Origin: Fomes fomentarius
Lineage: Eukaryota > Basidiomycota > Agaricomycetes > Polyporales > Polyporaceae
Length of the DNA stretch: 64,000 nt
NCBI GenBank assembly: GCA_022606135.1
Contig: JABYQN010000006.1
Span: 806,001 to 870,000, forward strand
Direction: 5' to 3'
The notes below the pieces were generated by a model. That model worked only from the letters and a program-made list of their open reading frames with translations. It did not search any database and was not told where the DNA came from. This document shows positions 1 through 10,830 of this stretch, piece after piece (position 1 is the first letter of the stretch; the number at the start of each line of letters is the position of its first letter). The position numbers and the translations under genes were made by a program.

Positions 1-679
1 GTCTCCGTCTCAGGCTGCAACGGCCACTACTTTCTCGAACTTTGTCGCCTCAACTTCTTATGCAAGTGGATTGAACCATTCTTTGCACTGGATTTACTAT
101 CTGTCCCCACCGGATTCGCTGCCTGCGATGGAAAGGAGTCAGACTCGGTGTCACAACCATCTGCTTGATCTTGAGAGCATGACAGTGCCGCATGGCATGC
201 AAGAGAAAGACACTCAACGTCCTCACTGCACTTGGGCAAGTCTAAACCTATGCACACGAGAAGCTCGTATAATGTCTGATCAGCCTCCCCGTTCATCCCG
301 GGGGACACGGAGCCCTCGCGAGCTCTTGATGATGAATGCGGAGGGTAAGTAGATTCACTTCACAGGCACCCACAGATGGTTACGTACATCGCACCGACAT
401 CCGGATGGCTTGGCACGTGAACATCTTCTGGCATGTTAGGACTCATTATACAGAGTTTCGAACTGGGACAAAGACAAAGAGTAACCACATGCAGAATTCA
501 TACTGCTGGCTAGCTGTAATCACAAGTTGAATCCAACATTGTAAACTCCGCGACTCCGACTCAGCCACTCTGTCGGGATGCCAAATCTAGATGCATTGAT
601 CGCGGTTCTTTGTTTTGAATTTCAAACACACTCACAGACCGTGTGAATTCGGACGTAAGCATTCTCTTCATTTCTGGCG
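1..679. other. Left edge, no supported gene
   Basis: No gene is supported here. The minus strand is open from about 308 to 27 (93 codons, serine- and cysteine-containing, no recognisable motif), and it could be the last exon of a gene running in from the left. It has no homologue I recognise and no clear splice acceptor, so I do not call it a CDS. The rest is probably the upstream region of the kinase-like copy that follows. Confidence 0.3.
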
Positions 680-680
680 A

Positions 681-2180
681 GTGGCGGCACCGCTCTCTGG
701 CAGCTCCATCTCCATCTCCACTAGCCTCCTCTTTCTCCTTCTTCTGTTGAGGGGAAGCTCTATCTTCATTCGAGGTCTACTGGCGGGACCGATACGACTT
801 CCTCGAATCGCGAGGCTACATCTTACGCCCTCGTTATATGCCTGGCTGGATCCCTTCTTGGATGCAAGACCCTGCCATCAACATGTTCAAGGCGGAAGAT
901 GCGATATCATGGCATGTGAGGAGTCAGTCGCATTGTTTATGCTCCAAGCTTCCTCCAGCACACTCTACAGGCCCTTAGGATCCCAGTCACAATCGATGCA
1001 AGACGGAAATTGGACGGCAAGTCGGTACTTCTAAAGAAAGTACGCAGCGACTCAGAAGAGCTACGCATTGCAAGTTATCTGTCCTCGGACGAGCTCCGAC
1101 GCGATCCCCGCAACCATTGCGTTCCCATTCTTGACGTTCTGACCGACCCAAAGGATCCCACCATATCATACCTCATTATGCCTTTCTTGCGCTCCCTCGA
1201 TCACCCAGAATTCGAGACTGTTGGCAACATCTTCGATTGCGTCGGGCAGCTCCTTGAGGTTCGCTTTTGTACATACTAGTCCTTATAGCGGACAACGTGA
1301 GCTTATCATTGTTTGCTCGTAGGGACTAGTCTTTCTTCACAAGCACAATATCGCGCATCGGTAAGACAAGAGCAGTTTCCCTCAGAGCAGCGATGAACTC
1401 ATCCACCTGATCTTAGTGATTGCGCGTACAAGAATGTCATGATGGACGCCACCTCCCTCTTTCCACAAAGTTTCCATCCGGTCAACGATCATTGTCTTCC
1501 GGACCGATTTCTCACCACGGCACCTATTCTGTCTCGCGCCACTGTACCAGTGACCTATCACTTCACCGACTTTGGTATATCGACCCGGTTTGCATCGGAA
1601 GATCAAAACAGACTAGTGACTGGTACAGATGGTTTGGATAGGGAGGTTCCAGAGCTGTCAGACGACGTGTCGTATGACCCATTCAAAGTCGACATATTCC
1701 TCTTAGGCAACCTGTTTCGTACATATTTGTTCGAGGTCACATGAGTTCTTTTGCACACTGACGAGTACTAACTTCATTGCAGAAGTTTTCCAACGTGGAC
1801 GACCTTGTTCCGTTGATACGGTCCATGGTCAATCCGGATCCCCGTCGGAGGCCAACTGCGGTTGAAGCCTATACGCAATATCAGAACATACGCAGCAATC
1901 TCTCAGGTTTTACTCGCATCTGGCGGGCGAGGCCTCGACATGAAAATTGGGTTCTTCAGATCGTCTTCGATGCATTGGTTTTAGTGAGTCCCTTCAGCAA
2001 CCCGATAAGCTGCGTCTTGTCTGAGCTGGAGGTAGTTCGAAGCAGTTCTCAGGATTCTATATTGATCTTATCAAGAGTCTTGCTGTTACATACCATTTTG
2101 TCAGACGTCTCAATCACATGTGCCATACAGACGTTTTTGTCTACAGAGAGAAATGCGCCGCAAATACGATAGGATACTGA
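681..2180 (+). pseudogene. Protein-kinase-like gene, copy 1, 5' end damaged
   Basis: This is the upstream paralogue of the kinase-like gene at 2856-4208. Exons matching it are about 749-915, 971-1258, 1323-1360, 1417-1735 and 1783-1983; the third to fifth (38, 319 and 201 nt) are exactly the same length as in copy 2. Kinase landmarks are present: a lysine in a VLLKKV strand, HRD split across a splice junction followed by CAYKN, and a DFG motif. The 5' end is broken. The position matching the copy-2 start codon is GTG (681), and the stretch from there to the first shared W codon is about 25 nt longer than in copy 2, which shifts the frame and brings in a stop. The last exon is uncertain; an open stretch after an AG near 2047 would end at 2180. 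Either it is a recent pseudogene or it starts internally (for example the ATG near 838). I favour pseudogene. Confidence 0.55.
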
Positions 2181-2855
2181 GGAGACCGACTCTTCAAGTT
2201 GCCATATCAGGCAATGGTACTTCGTATGCGTATTGACTCACAGTGACAGGGAGAGTGACCCATTGGGGTTCAATCCAACGAAGACGGGTATCGCGCCCGA
2301 AGAGAACTTTAGACACGAGGACAATGCGTCAGAGTCGTAGGTTCCTGGGGTTGTCTGTACGCAGTGACATCGCTCAATGCTATCTATCTAGTGAAGAATT
2401 CGGTGGTTCTCTCTTGGACAACAATAGCAGTCATTGTTGTATATGATGAGTCTAGACGAGGTACTACCCGGTGTGAATCGGGTGCCCACTGGCTAGAACT
2501 TACTTCGGGCATGGAAGGGACTCAGAAAATGCAGCATGAGAGTATGCTACAGCACAGGGGAGTACAAGGACCGTCGCCTAACGGCCAGGAAACGTAAGGG
2601 GAACAAGTGTCATCAGTGCTTCCAGCCTATGCGTACTAGTCTTGCGAGCGGCGTGGCTTTTTGATTTCTTTTGCTCCGACAAGGACGGAAGAAGCTGCAA
2701 AACCAGGGATATCACCCGTGCTATGATGTTTCCACTGGTGGAGGAGTAGTTCCACTGTTTCGGGAACTTTGAAAGATTGTCGGACATTGGAGAAGGTACT
2801 GCTCTGAGTATAAAAACCAAAGCCAACGACCCTTGAAGTAACCCCTACTTCTGCA

Positions 2856-4208
2856 ATGGCGTCCACAAGCTCCTCATCGTCCGTCGACCCTAACGATGTT
2901 TACGTCAAGTTCACGGCCTCGGAGCTATTTTGGAAAGATAGGCAACAGTTCCTACAGTCACGCGGCTACATGCTACGTCCCCGTTACAGGCCGGGTTGGA
3001 TACCGTCCTGGAAGACGAACCCGACAATGAATATCCTGAACGCAGAGGACCGTCTGTCCTTCAGGGTAATTCATACTTTCTACGGATACCGTCTTTGCCT
3101 GATACTCTTCTATATCTTGTAGCTCGGACGTTCGCATCTCATGGACGCAACAAACGTTTCAGATGGGAAGCTGGTTCTAATCAAGAAGGTTGTTAGCAAT
3201 TCTCCAGAGTTGCATATCGCGACGTGCCTATCCTCCAAAGAGTTGCGGAAAGACCCACGCAATCACTGTGTCCCCATCCTGGACGCCTTCGTTGATACTC
3301 AAGAACCTGCTATCTCTTTCATTGTCATGCCATTCCTTCGTCCCATTGATAAGCCGGAGTTTGATACGGTGGGGAGCATTCTGAATTGTGTCGATCAGCT
3401 CTTGGAGGTCGGTGACTGCAGTGCCCATATGATCTCGACCGCCTCACAGCTTTCCAACTTGAACAGGGACTCATTTTCTTGCACGAGCATAACGTCGCTC
3501 ACCGGTAAGCTGATTGTACAAGCTTGCGAAACATCCTCTGACCGCCTTCTAGTGATTGCGCCTACAATAACGTGATGATGGACGCGAGCGCTATGTATCC
3601 ACAAGGATTTCATCCCATCGCGCCGTCATTTCTCCCCAACGACGTTTCGAACCTGGCGCCCGTCCTGCCGCGTGCCAGCGTTCCTGTCACTTACTATTAT
3701 GTCGATTTCGGCATTTCCACGCTTTTTACTCCTGAAGAGACCAACAGGATGGTCACTGGATGGGCCGGACTTGATAGAGACGTGCCTGAACTTTCAAATG
3801 ACGTGCCTTACGACCCGTTCAAGGTCGATATCTTCATACTTGGGAATTTGTTCAAGCAATCATTCCTTGACGTACGTTCTCACTACTTCGTGTATCACCG
3901 TGTCGTAACCCAAGCTACAGAAATTCAGTAACGTCGATATCCTATCCCCGCTGATCTTTCATATGCTCAAGCACGATCCTGCGGAGAGGCCTAATGCCCC
4001 TGAGGCACTTAGTCATCTCAGAGAGATCTCTCAGTCCGTCTGGGCCGTGCATCGGCTATGGAGAGCAAAGTTGCGGAGCGAGGATGTTATGACTGGTTCC
4101 ATCCTCGACACTCTGTCCTTGGTGAGTAGAGATTGAATTGTCACTTTGGTTCAACACTGACGAGATTTCCGTGAGCAGGTTTCAACCGCCTACAGGTCTA
4201 TCATCTAA
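2856..4208 (+). CDS. Protein-kinase-like protein, copy 2 (intact)
   Basis: Six exons (2856-3065, 3123-3407, 3467-3504, 3553-3871, 3921-4121, 4179-4208) join in frame to give 360 residues. The fold is that of a divergent eukaryotic-type kinase. The candidate ATP-binding lysine is K91 in LVLIKKV, the catalytic loop is H177-R178-D179 with N184 in the following NN, and the metal-binding D229-F230-G231 lies in YVDFGIS. A C-lobe helix region follows (YDPFKVDIFILG). I see no typical glycine-rich loop, so the N-lobe is unusual even though the catalytic residues are kept. Proteins with the phrases DPRNHCVPILD and VPELSD..PYDPFKVDIF are a multicopy family in polypore fungi with no assigned substrate. 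It lies head-to-tail with copy 1, so a local tandem duplication made the pair. The start is chosen because this ATG opens the only long exon before the first intron. No signal peptide or membrane segment is seen. Confidence 0.88.
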
Positions 4209-5477
4209 ATGCCCTTGTGCTCTGCATTGAATACCCATCATTACATACCACTAAACGCCAGCACTGTAACATTAACTTGAAGTTCCTGTATCGGTATCAG
4301 TGACCATCGGTAAAAGAGCGACTGCGGGACTTTTGCGGATACCAGTGGATGATTGCAACACAACATAAAGCAATCATGTGAACAATCTGGGCGAAAAGCG
4401 GCTTTGCTCCGGAACTTCTAGCGTAGAATGTGCAACGGTTCTCTGACTATCAAGAACGTCTCTTTTGTAGACTTGTTCTCTATCAGTGGACGGGTGTAGC
4501 GAATGAGTCGACTTACATGTTCGTAACGACGGGACCTCCGTGGAGACACGGAAGCTTGACAGGGCAGTACGTGTAATCTTGCGTGTGTATCGGAATCACG
4601 GAGAGTTCGCATGTACGGATCCGTCATCATGGGCCGGAAACACAATATCTCTACCGATGCCTGATCGTTGTTCGCAGCAAGGGAAATGGAGGATTGCCCA
4701 GGCCAGCTTTGCCAGTGGGACGGGTACCAGAATGCGAGTGAACCGCATCTTCATCGGACAGGCGACGTCGCTGCTTAGTCATTAGTCCGAGTGTGCACCA
4801 AACCCAGGATACGGGTAGCGGTCATAGCCTCATAGCCGTTGTCTGCCTATGCGCGTATGGAGTCCTCTTCGAAACGCATCGGACCGAGTTGTCCCTTCGT
4901 TCAGGCGACGTTCTGTCCAGGTATCACTACTGACCGTGCCCATCCTCAACTCCACAGCACCGCTGACCGCCCTCGAATAGTGCCCATGCGCTTCGACCCC
5001 CTCCCCACCCCACGCGCCATTACCATCGGCAAGCTCAAGGCTCTCCTTGTGATTGCGCCCATCTAGCGAGTAGGCATGCTGGAGAATAAGGGCATCAAAT
5101 CAAGTTGAGGCTCCCATGATACACCCACAGAAGTGAGAGTATCACAGAACACAGTGGTACCTGGTGGCGTGTACGTGGGCTAGAAGCAAGGGTTTAGTAC
5201 CGTACGGGCGCGTTATCGAACTTGGAAACAAGTGATGACTCGAACAAATTGAAACCAGCACCTATTGTACTGCAATGTTGGGCAGCCCCACCCTTGCTGT
5301 TTTGTCAGCCGTCTCCCTGTCGACACGAGCGTGACTGCTTGACACTTCTCTGTCCCGATCTAGCGTTTTGTCTCATACCTTGTCAATATACTGGCGGCGC
5401 ACCCATAACAAAGTTACAAAGGACGGGCCTTCTCGATACGACATGATTCCACAGAGCCTTGTATTGCTGCCATGCGC
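4209..5477. other. Intergenic region, no supported gene
   Basis: About 1.3 kb between the kinase-like pair and the aldo/keto reductase remnant. Short open frames occur on both strands (for example 4839-5066 plus), but none shows a motif, a splice pattern or similarity to a family I know. Confidence 0.35.
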
Positions 5478-6340
5478 TCAACCCCACAGCTGTAAGTCAA
5501 CCGCGGCACCAAAGCCATCGCCGGGCCGCACAGGTTTCGTCTCTAGAATGTGGGCGATCTTGTCCAGGTCTTTACACGAGATCTCGACGTCGCTGGCATC
5601 AAGGTTCTCCGGGGCAGTGCGTTCCGCCTGAATGGTCATGGAGAGAACAAAACAGAGCAGAAGAGATAGTAGACGCAAGTCGCAAACAGAGCGGCAACGA
5701 GTCGCGGACAGTGTCCTCTGGGGTCATGAGTCGGGCAGGCTGGAAGAGATAAATTTTCGTTCCGCGAAGAGCGGCGACACAATAATCCCTCAGCCCTACA
5801 ATCGGCTTAGTCAATAGGCACGTAAGGGCCAACCGCCGAAGTACGTACTTGCAACCGAGGATGTGGTCCCTCTCTGAGAACGTGATCAATTATATAGCCA
5901 GGCTGAGGTAGGCATGCAAGATGCCTACCTGACCAACAATAAGGTATTGTCTGCGTAGTCGTGGTGATTGTTGAAGAAACGAGCAAGGAGCTCAAGGTTG
6001 CCCACAGTCCAGCCAAACCCACGGGACTCGTCTGGAAGGGCATTGATTATCGTGGCGCACTCGCGAGTGCGCTCGAACTCACTGGTGTTCAGCACCCCTT
6101 CGTGCCGAGCGGGAGAGCATCAATACCGCTCTTGATACATTCAAAAGCCTGTTCGTCAGGTATCCGAAAGGTCCGAATGAAAGACGACGCGGTTCCCAGG
6201 AGACCAACGTCATAGTCATCAGTTCATGGTTTTTAGGAGAGGGAGCAGGTAGTCACTTACCGCCACTTTGGCGACAACGACGTCCTTCACAGTACCGCTG
6301 AGCTTAGAAATCTTCCCCGCATCATGAGTAGCAGATGCAG
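5478..6340 (-). pseudogene. Pyridoxal-reductase-like aldo/keto reductase remnant
   Basis: Read on the minus strand, pieces of a fungal pyridoxal reductase (aldo/keto reductase superfamily) appear in the right order but in different frames. The N-terminal strand (KLSGTVKDVVVAKVA, about 6325-6265) is followed by a donor GTAAGT. Next come IPDEQAFECIKSGIDALP (about 6163-6110), an NTSEF and NLELLARFF segment (about 6085-5970), ALRGTK.YLFQPARL followed by PEDTVRDS (about 5790-5700), and finally the family C-terminus with KDLDKIAHILETKPVR, ending LQLWG and stop at 5478. Two disruptions are direct. There is a frameshift just after the GIDALP segment, and most of the central barrel between the PEDTV part and the C-terminal helix is missing. 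The first intron also lacks a usable AG acceptor. An active enzyme of this family has about 320-340 residues and would reduce pyridoxal to pyridoxine with NADPH; this copy cannot. Confidence 0.72.
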
Positions 6341-7405
6341 ACGCTGTCCAACTGGTCCAACGCCTCTTTTCAGCGGTTCTAGCTCGCTGGTCAAGCTTCA
6401 ATGTTACACCGAAGACGGTTAGTGACGTGAATCGGATGATACACATGTCCCCGTACCGTAATCTGGTATGGCGGAGGTATGGCTACCAGTGGGATCCAGG
6501 ACCCGCAACACTCCCCGTAATGAATGCTCCACAGGTAGTTGGCAGTGATTTGTGGTGGGGCAGCGTATCGTCTGAATAGAGTAACGACACAACGTCAGTT
6601 GGAATTAGGACCACTGACAACTCACCTCGTTGAGTTTCGCACCAAGTGCAAGTTATCGTCACCGTCGAGCAGCCTTGCCGACGCAAACACTGATACCACA
6701 TATCGATGAAGGGTAGAAGTGTGTATATTCCACGTTTGGTTATACTACTACATGCACGAAGTGTGAATACAGCCCACGCAAGCTCACCTCGAACACCCTA
6801 ACCCCCCCTACCAGGTGTTCACAACTCCAAGTATGGAGCAACATGACCACGGACTTGCACACGTCCCATTTTGAAGATCTTCGTCGGTACATTCGACGGC
6901 GTTCCATATGAAGGAAGTGTATTCATCTTTCCCGTGCGCACCCACACGTGAACACTCGGTAGTCTGTGACCCACGCCCTGCGTGATTGTCAGCATGCATA
7001 CAGAGAAAAATATTACCGATAATGACAAGACCACGGCGGTCAGACGCAATGTGCATTGCGTGGCTTGAAGCGAACGGCCTCCAAGTGTTTGATTGCCTTG
7101 CCAACATGCACCAGACGTCTTGAACTTGCAAACATATCATGTAGGGACATACAGGACATTGAAGGCGGTACGAAAGGTAACTTGACAGTTGATTTTTTGT
7201 GCTATTGAAGAGGGAACGGAGTCCGGAGACGGGGAAAAGAACAACTTGAGGATACGTAAGTCTTGGGGGTATGAGAACCCAGCACACTTCTGCTGCTTGA
7301 CATCTGTCTGCGCCCTAGGCTGCCACGGCGGGCCGCTCAATGCCAGGAGATCAAAGCAGGGCCACAACAGTGAGCACATGTGGAGACTGTCAACGCACGG
7401 TTGCT
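6341..7405. other. Intergenic region with short open stretches
   Basis: On the minus strand, a start at 7049 followed by a possible 54-nt intron would give a short protein with five cysteines ending near 6808. Another short Cys-containing stretch lies at 6700-6640, next to a good GTGAGT donor. These could be scraps of a secreted protein gene, but I cannot join them convincingly or recognise a family. Confidence 0.25.
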
Positions 7406-8492
7406 TCACCAGCGAGAGTCACTGTTGCCGTTAGCGGGCACAGCGCTGGAGGGAGCATCGTAATCCCGACGACGCTCTGGACTGCTGCCCCTCGGAGGGC
7501 TCCTAGAGTAGCTCCGACGCCTTCTGTGATCCGGGGAGTAGCGAGACCGAGGCGGAGGACTCCTACGGTCGCGCCAGTCCCTGTTGTCCCTGCCGTAATG
7601 GTCGCGGTCTCGTTCGTCGCGATCATTACGACTCCTGTACGGATCACGATCGCGGCGGTCCCTGTCATCATAACGGTCATAGTCACGGCCTGAGCCAGAG
7701 TACGTGTCGCGGCCACGACGACGCCTATGACCCATATACTCCCCAGGAGTAGGAGCATGGGGCCTGTCCGTAACTGAGTAATCAACACGAATACGGCGAC
7801 CGTTCAATTCCTGAAGACATGTATGAGCTACCGACCACGAGGTGTGGTGGGAAGAGACTTACAACACCGTTGAGCTCCTTGATGCAGCGCCCCGCTTCTT
7901 CCACGGTGGACATAGTAATAAAACCGAAACCACGAGAGCGGTCGGACTATAGGTATATGTTCATCATCATGAACTTCACGCCGCAATGGTACAAGAATGA
8001 GTCTCACCCTTTGGTCATACACAATGACGACCTTTTCAACGCGACCAAACCGACTGAATTCATCATCCAAGTCGCGCTCAGTCGAACGAATGCTCAAACC
8101 AAAGACTCCCAACACGTTGGAAGGATTGGGCGCCTGCTTCGCCAGGTGAGCAAGGACAGACACGTGTAAGATGAACAAGGACGAACGGCGGGCGCTTGAG
8201 GCGGACGACGAGGAGCAGGGGACCTGCGATAGCTTGAAGACCTAACGGGGCTTCGAGAACGTGATCGCCCTCGCGGAGGAGGGAGGTCTCGGTCGCGAGA
8301 GTCGGACGCGGGCGCCGCGGCGGGAGGAGGGGGCTCGCTGTTGTAGGCCTCGGTGTAGGGATCAGCGGCAGGAGCAGAGTCGGCGTACTATATAGATAGA
8401 AAGGGTTGCATTAGAATCACGGTGTTTGGGACAGCGGGGACACCGTAGGGCACGGCGACCAAGACGTGGCGCACGGCGGGGAAACTCACCAT
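7406..8492 (-). CDS. Tra2-like RRM/RS-domain splicing factor
   Basis: Five coding exons on the minus strand (8492-8490, 8387-8187, 8133-8008, 7946-7863, 7810-7406) give 272 residues. The centre is one RNA-recognition motif at about residues 73-148. RNP2 is VLGVFGLS and RNP1 is RGFGFITM (residues 115-122); the usual final aromatic of RNP1 is Met here. The tail (about 160-272) is rich in RS, RD and RR dipeptides, and a shorter SR-rich stretch precedes the RRM. The order RS-RRM-RS and the linker phrase [14 protein letters not shown] point to the transformer-2 class, which binds purine-rich exonic enhancers and promotes exon inclusion in the nucleus. The first coding exon is the ATG alone: a GTGAGT donor follows it directly, and the next exon continues [12 protein letters not shown]. 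The gene is head-to-head with eL18, 182 bp start to start. Similar RRM/RS proteins exist outside the Tra2 group, so exact orthology is inferred. Confidence 0.9.
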
Positions 8493-8674
8493 GATGGTTG
8501 GGATGTGCAAGGGGTTTGTGCTTGTTTGGTGCCCAAGTCATGCGCATTCGTGCTCCGCCCAAGAGCGCTAAACCTTGTTATAAGTCATGTATAGTTCTCA
8601 GCCACCGCTTGCCACCGCCAACGCCAGTGTGTGTAGACGGACGATCTCGAACCGCAAATTCCGGTAAGAGCAAG
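8493..8674. promoter_or_regulatory. Shared divergent promoter, Tra2-like and eL18 genes
   Basis: Only 182 bp separate the two start codons, so both 5' leaders and both core promoters must lie here. The tract is moderately GC-rich and I see no clear TATA box. Co-regulation of the splicing factor with a ribosomal protein gene is an inference from spacing. Confidence 0.6.
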
Positions 8675-9465
8675 ATGGTGAGCTCGCCGTGCTGCTCGAC
8701 GTCTGTGTATTCCTTCTGATGTTCTCTCTGCGCTCAGGGTATCGACATCAAAAAGCACCACGTCAAGAAGGGCAACCGTACCGCCCCCAAGAGCGAGGAT
8801 CCCTACCTGCTCTTGCTGGTCAAGGTGCGTCCTTTATGTAGTCTCGCGCACCCTGAGGCATCTGCTCAAATCTTTCTACAAGCTCTACCGATTCCTCGCC
8901 AGGCGCACGGATTCCGCATTCAACAAGGTCATTGCAATATTTCAGCGGTCGTGAGTAGTTTGAAGTTAACACGTCTTCATATAGACGATCCTCCACCGTC
9001 TTTTCCTCTCCAAGACCAACCGTCCCCCCATTTCCCTGTCCCGTATCCTGAAGGAGACGGCGAGCGCGCCCGACCGTGACTCCAAGGTCATCGTCATCAT
9101 CGGTACCGTTACGGATGACGTCCGTTTGCTTGAGGTCCCCAAGCTCTCCATTGCGGCTCTCCGCTTCACCGTCTCCGCCAAGGAGCGCATCTTGAAGTCT
9201 GGCGGTGAGGTTCTTACCCTCGACCAGCTCGCACTCCGTGCGCCCACTGGCTCGAACACCATCTTGCTCCGTGGCAAGAGGAACAGTCGTGAGGCTGTTA
9301 AGCACTTCGGGATGGGTCCTCACAAGCACAAGAAGCCCTACACCACCTCGAAGGGCCGCAAAGTGCGTTTCTTGTGTCTTCCGTACCTATCATCACTTGA
9401 TTTGATATGTCGCTTAGTTCGAGCGCGCCCGTGGTCGCCGAAAGTCGCGTGGCTTCAAGGTATAA
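8675..9465 (+). CDS. RPL18: 60S ribosomal protein eL18
   Basis: Five coding exons (8675-8677, 8738-8824, 8883-8927, 8985-9362, 9418-9465) give 186 residues, the same length as yeast L18. Family landmarks run the whole length: [12 protein letters not shown] at the start, [28 protein letters not shown], then GTVTDD, the LTLDQLAL segment, and [18 protein letters not shown] before a basic end. It is a core large-subunit protein. The first coding exon is the ATG alone, split from the second codon by a 60-nt intron, as in the divergent neighbour. The intron after residue 45 is placed by family alignment ([10 protein letters not shown]). That requires a weak donor, GTCATT, at 8928; a better-looking GTGAGT at 8951 would insert a non-family segment. 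That junction is the least certain point of an otherwise firm model. Confidence 0.95.
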
Positions 9466-10830
9466 TCTGGCGTCTACAAAATTCGCGTGCAGCGGCGACG
9501 GCGAGAGTCAGCAGTCAGTCCTGCGTGGGGGTTTGGCTGGCAGTACATGCATACGAACAGGGTTGCACTCTCCACGATTGTTATGTTTACTTGCACTTCT
9601 ACTCATCACCCTGTATGGCCCTTGTACGGTTTATATGCTTTCTATAGCTCATGCCAACCCCTCGTAATGTGTGATCATTGAGCATCGATTGAACTGTCAC
9701 CGAAGACACGGGTCGCGTCAATCTCCTCGTCTTTCGTGATGTTGAGTCATGACGATGATGGTGAAAGTGTTCGCCGTAAGGTCATGTGAGGACATTTTTC
9801 GTTTATGATGCTGAGTTTGCTGACACGTCGTGCTGGATACCCTCGATAAGCTGTCAGTCAGAAAATGTGGGTGGGTGACGGGGCGCTCGTGCCAACGACG
9901 TCCATCTAATCTCGCATGCTTGTAGGAATGCAATACTTACCCGTGATTAAGTGATTATCTGAGACTGGTCACACCTCGGGTCGCCATCCTCGATGACTTG
10001 GGGTGATGGTGCTCCGTCACAGTACGCAGTGCTCGAGGTTGGGCTTGAGCTTGCGCTTGGAAGTGACGGTGCTCGGCAGGTCGGATGCATATGGGACTGG
10101 CTAGAGTAGTAGACGTTGCTTGTTGAGATCTGAGACAGCACAGTGATCATAAGTTACAGCAAGCGAATAATGCTCCTCGGGAAAGGAGTACAACCGACCA
10201 CTCATCTTGCGTTGTAGCCGCCTCCGCTTCCGACGCATTCAAAGTTCCCTTCCGCCTCACTGCATCGTTGCATTGAGGAAAGGAACGGGTGACTTTTCGG
10301 CTGCATGGGTTGGCACGTACAGCGAGCACCAACACAAGGGGCTACTAAGAGATATCGCCAAGGAACTCAGCACGACTGTAGCACCGCTGAGTAGAACTGC
10401 TCTCCATACTATGCTCGGCACATTGAATCCGTCTTAGGTGCTTTCATCACCAGACGCAGCGCCAGGGTAGCCTGCAAGAACGTAGCAGAAGAGATGAAGA
10501 GATCGAACATGTTCAAGATGTACGATGTCGCCGGGGACCATAGCTGAAGAACGGGATCACGCGCAACCTGATCGATGGCTCTTCGCGACCAAACGCTACT
10601 GTGAAGTGCGAGGCAGGGGGATACGTTATGTCTGCGCTGCTGCGTACATTGCGAGCTTGTCAGAATATAAACACTATGTCGTTGGAAGAGGTGTGAGTAG
10701 CCGGTCGATCAGGCGTCAGGATCCAGAGATCGTACCTATAGTCGAGGCCATTTCTCGAGCACATTCTTTAGCCAACATTTATTATGTGCGAGTAGTCATG
10801 TGCATGCGATTCCGTAGATTACCAAAGATA
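9466..10830. other. Intergenic region, no supported gene
   Basis: About 1.4 kb between eL18 and the convergent ThuA-domain gene. It holds both 3' untranslated regions. The longest open frame (10525-10836, plus) has no recognisable motif and no flanking splice logic. Confidence 0.35.

Noticed and set aside
27..308. A 93-codon minus-strand open frame at the left edge.
   Set aside because: Could be a terminal exon, but there is no acceptor, motif or homologue to support it.
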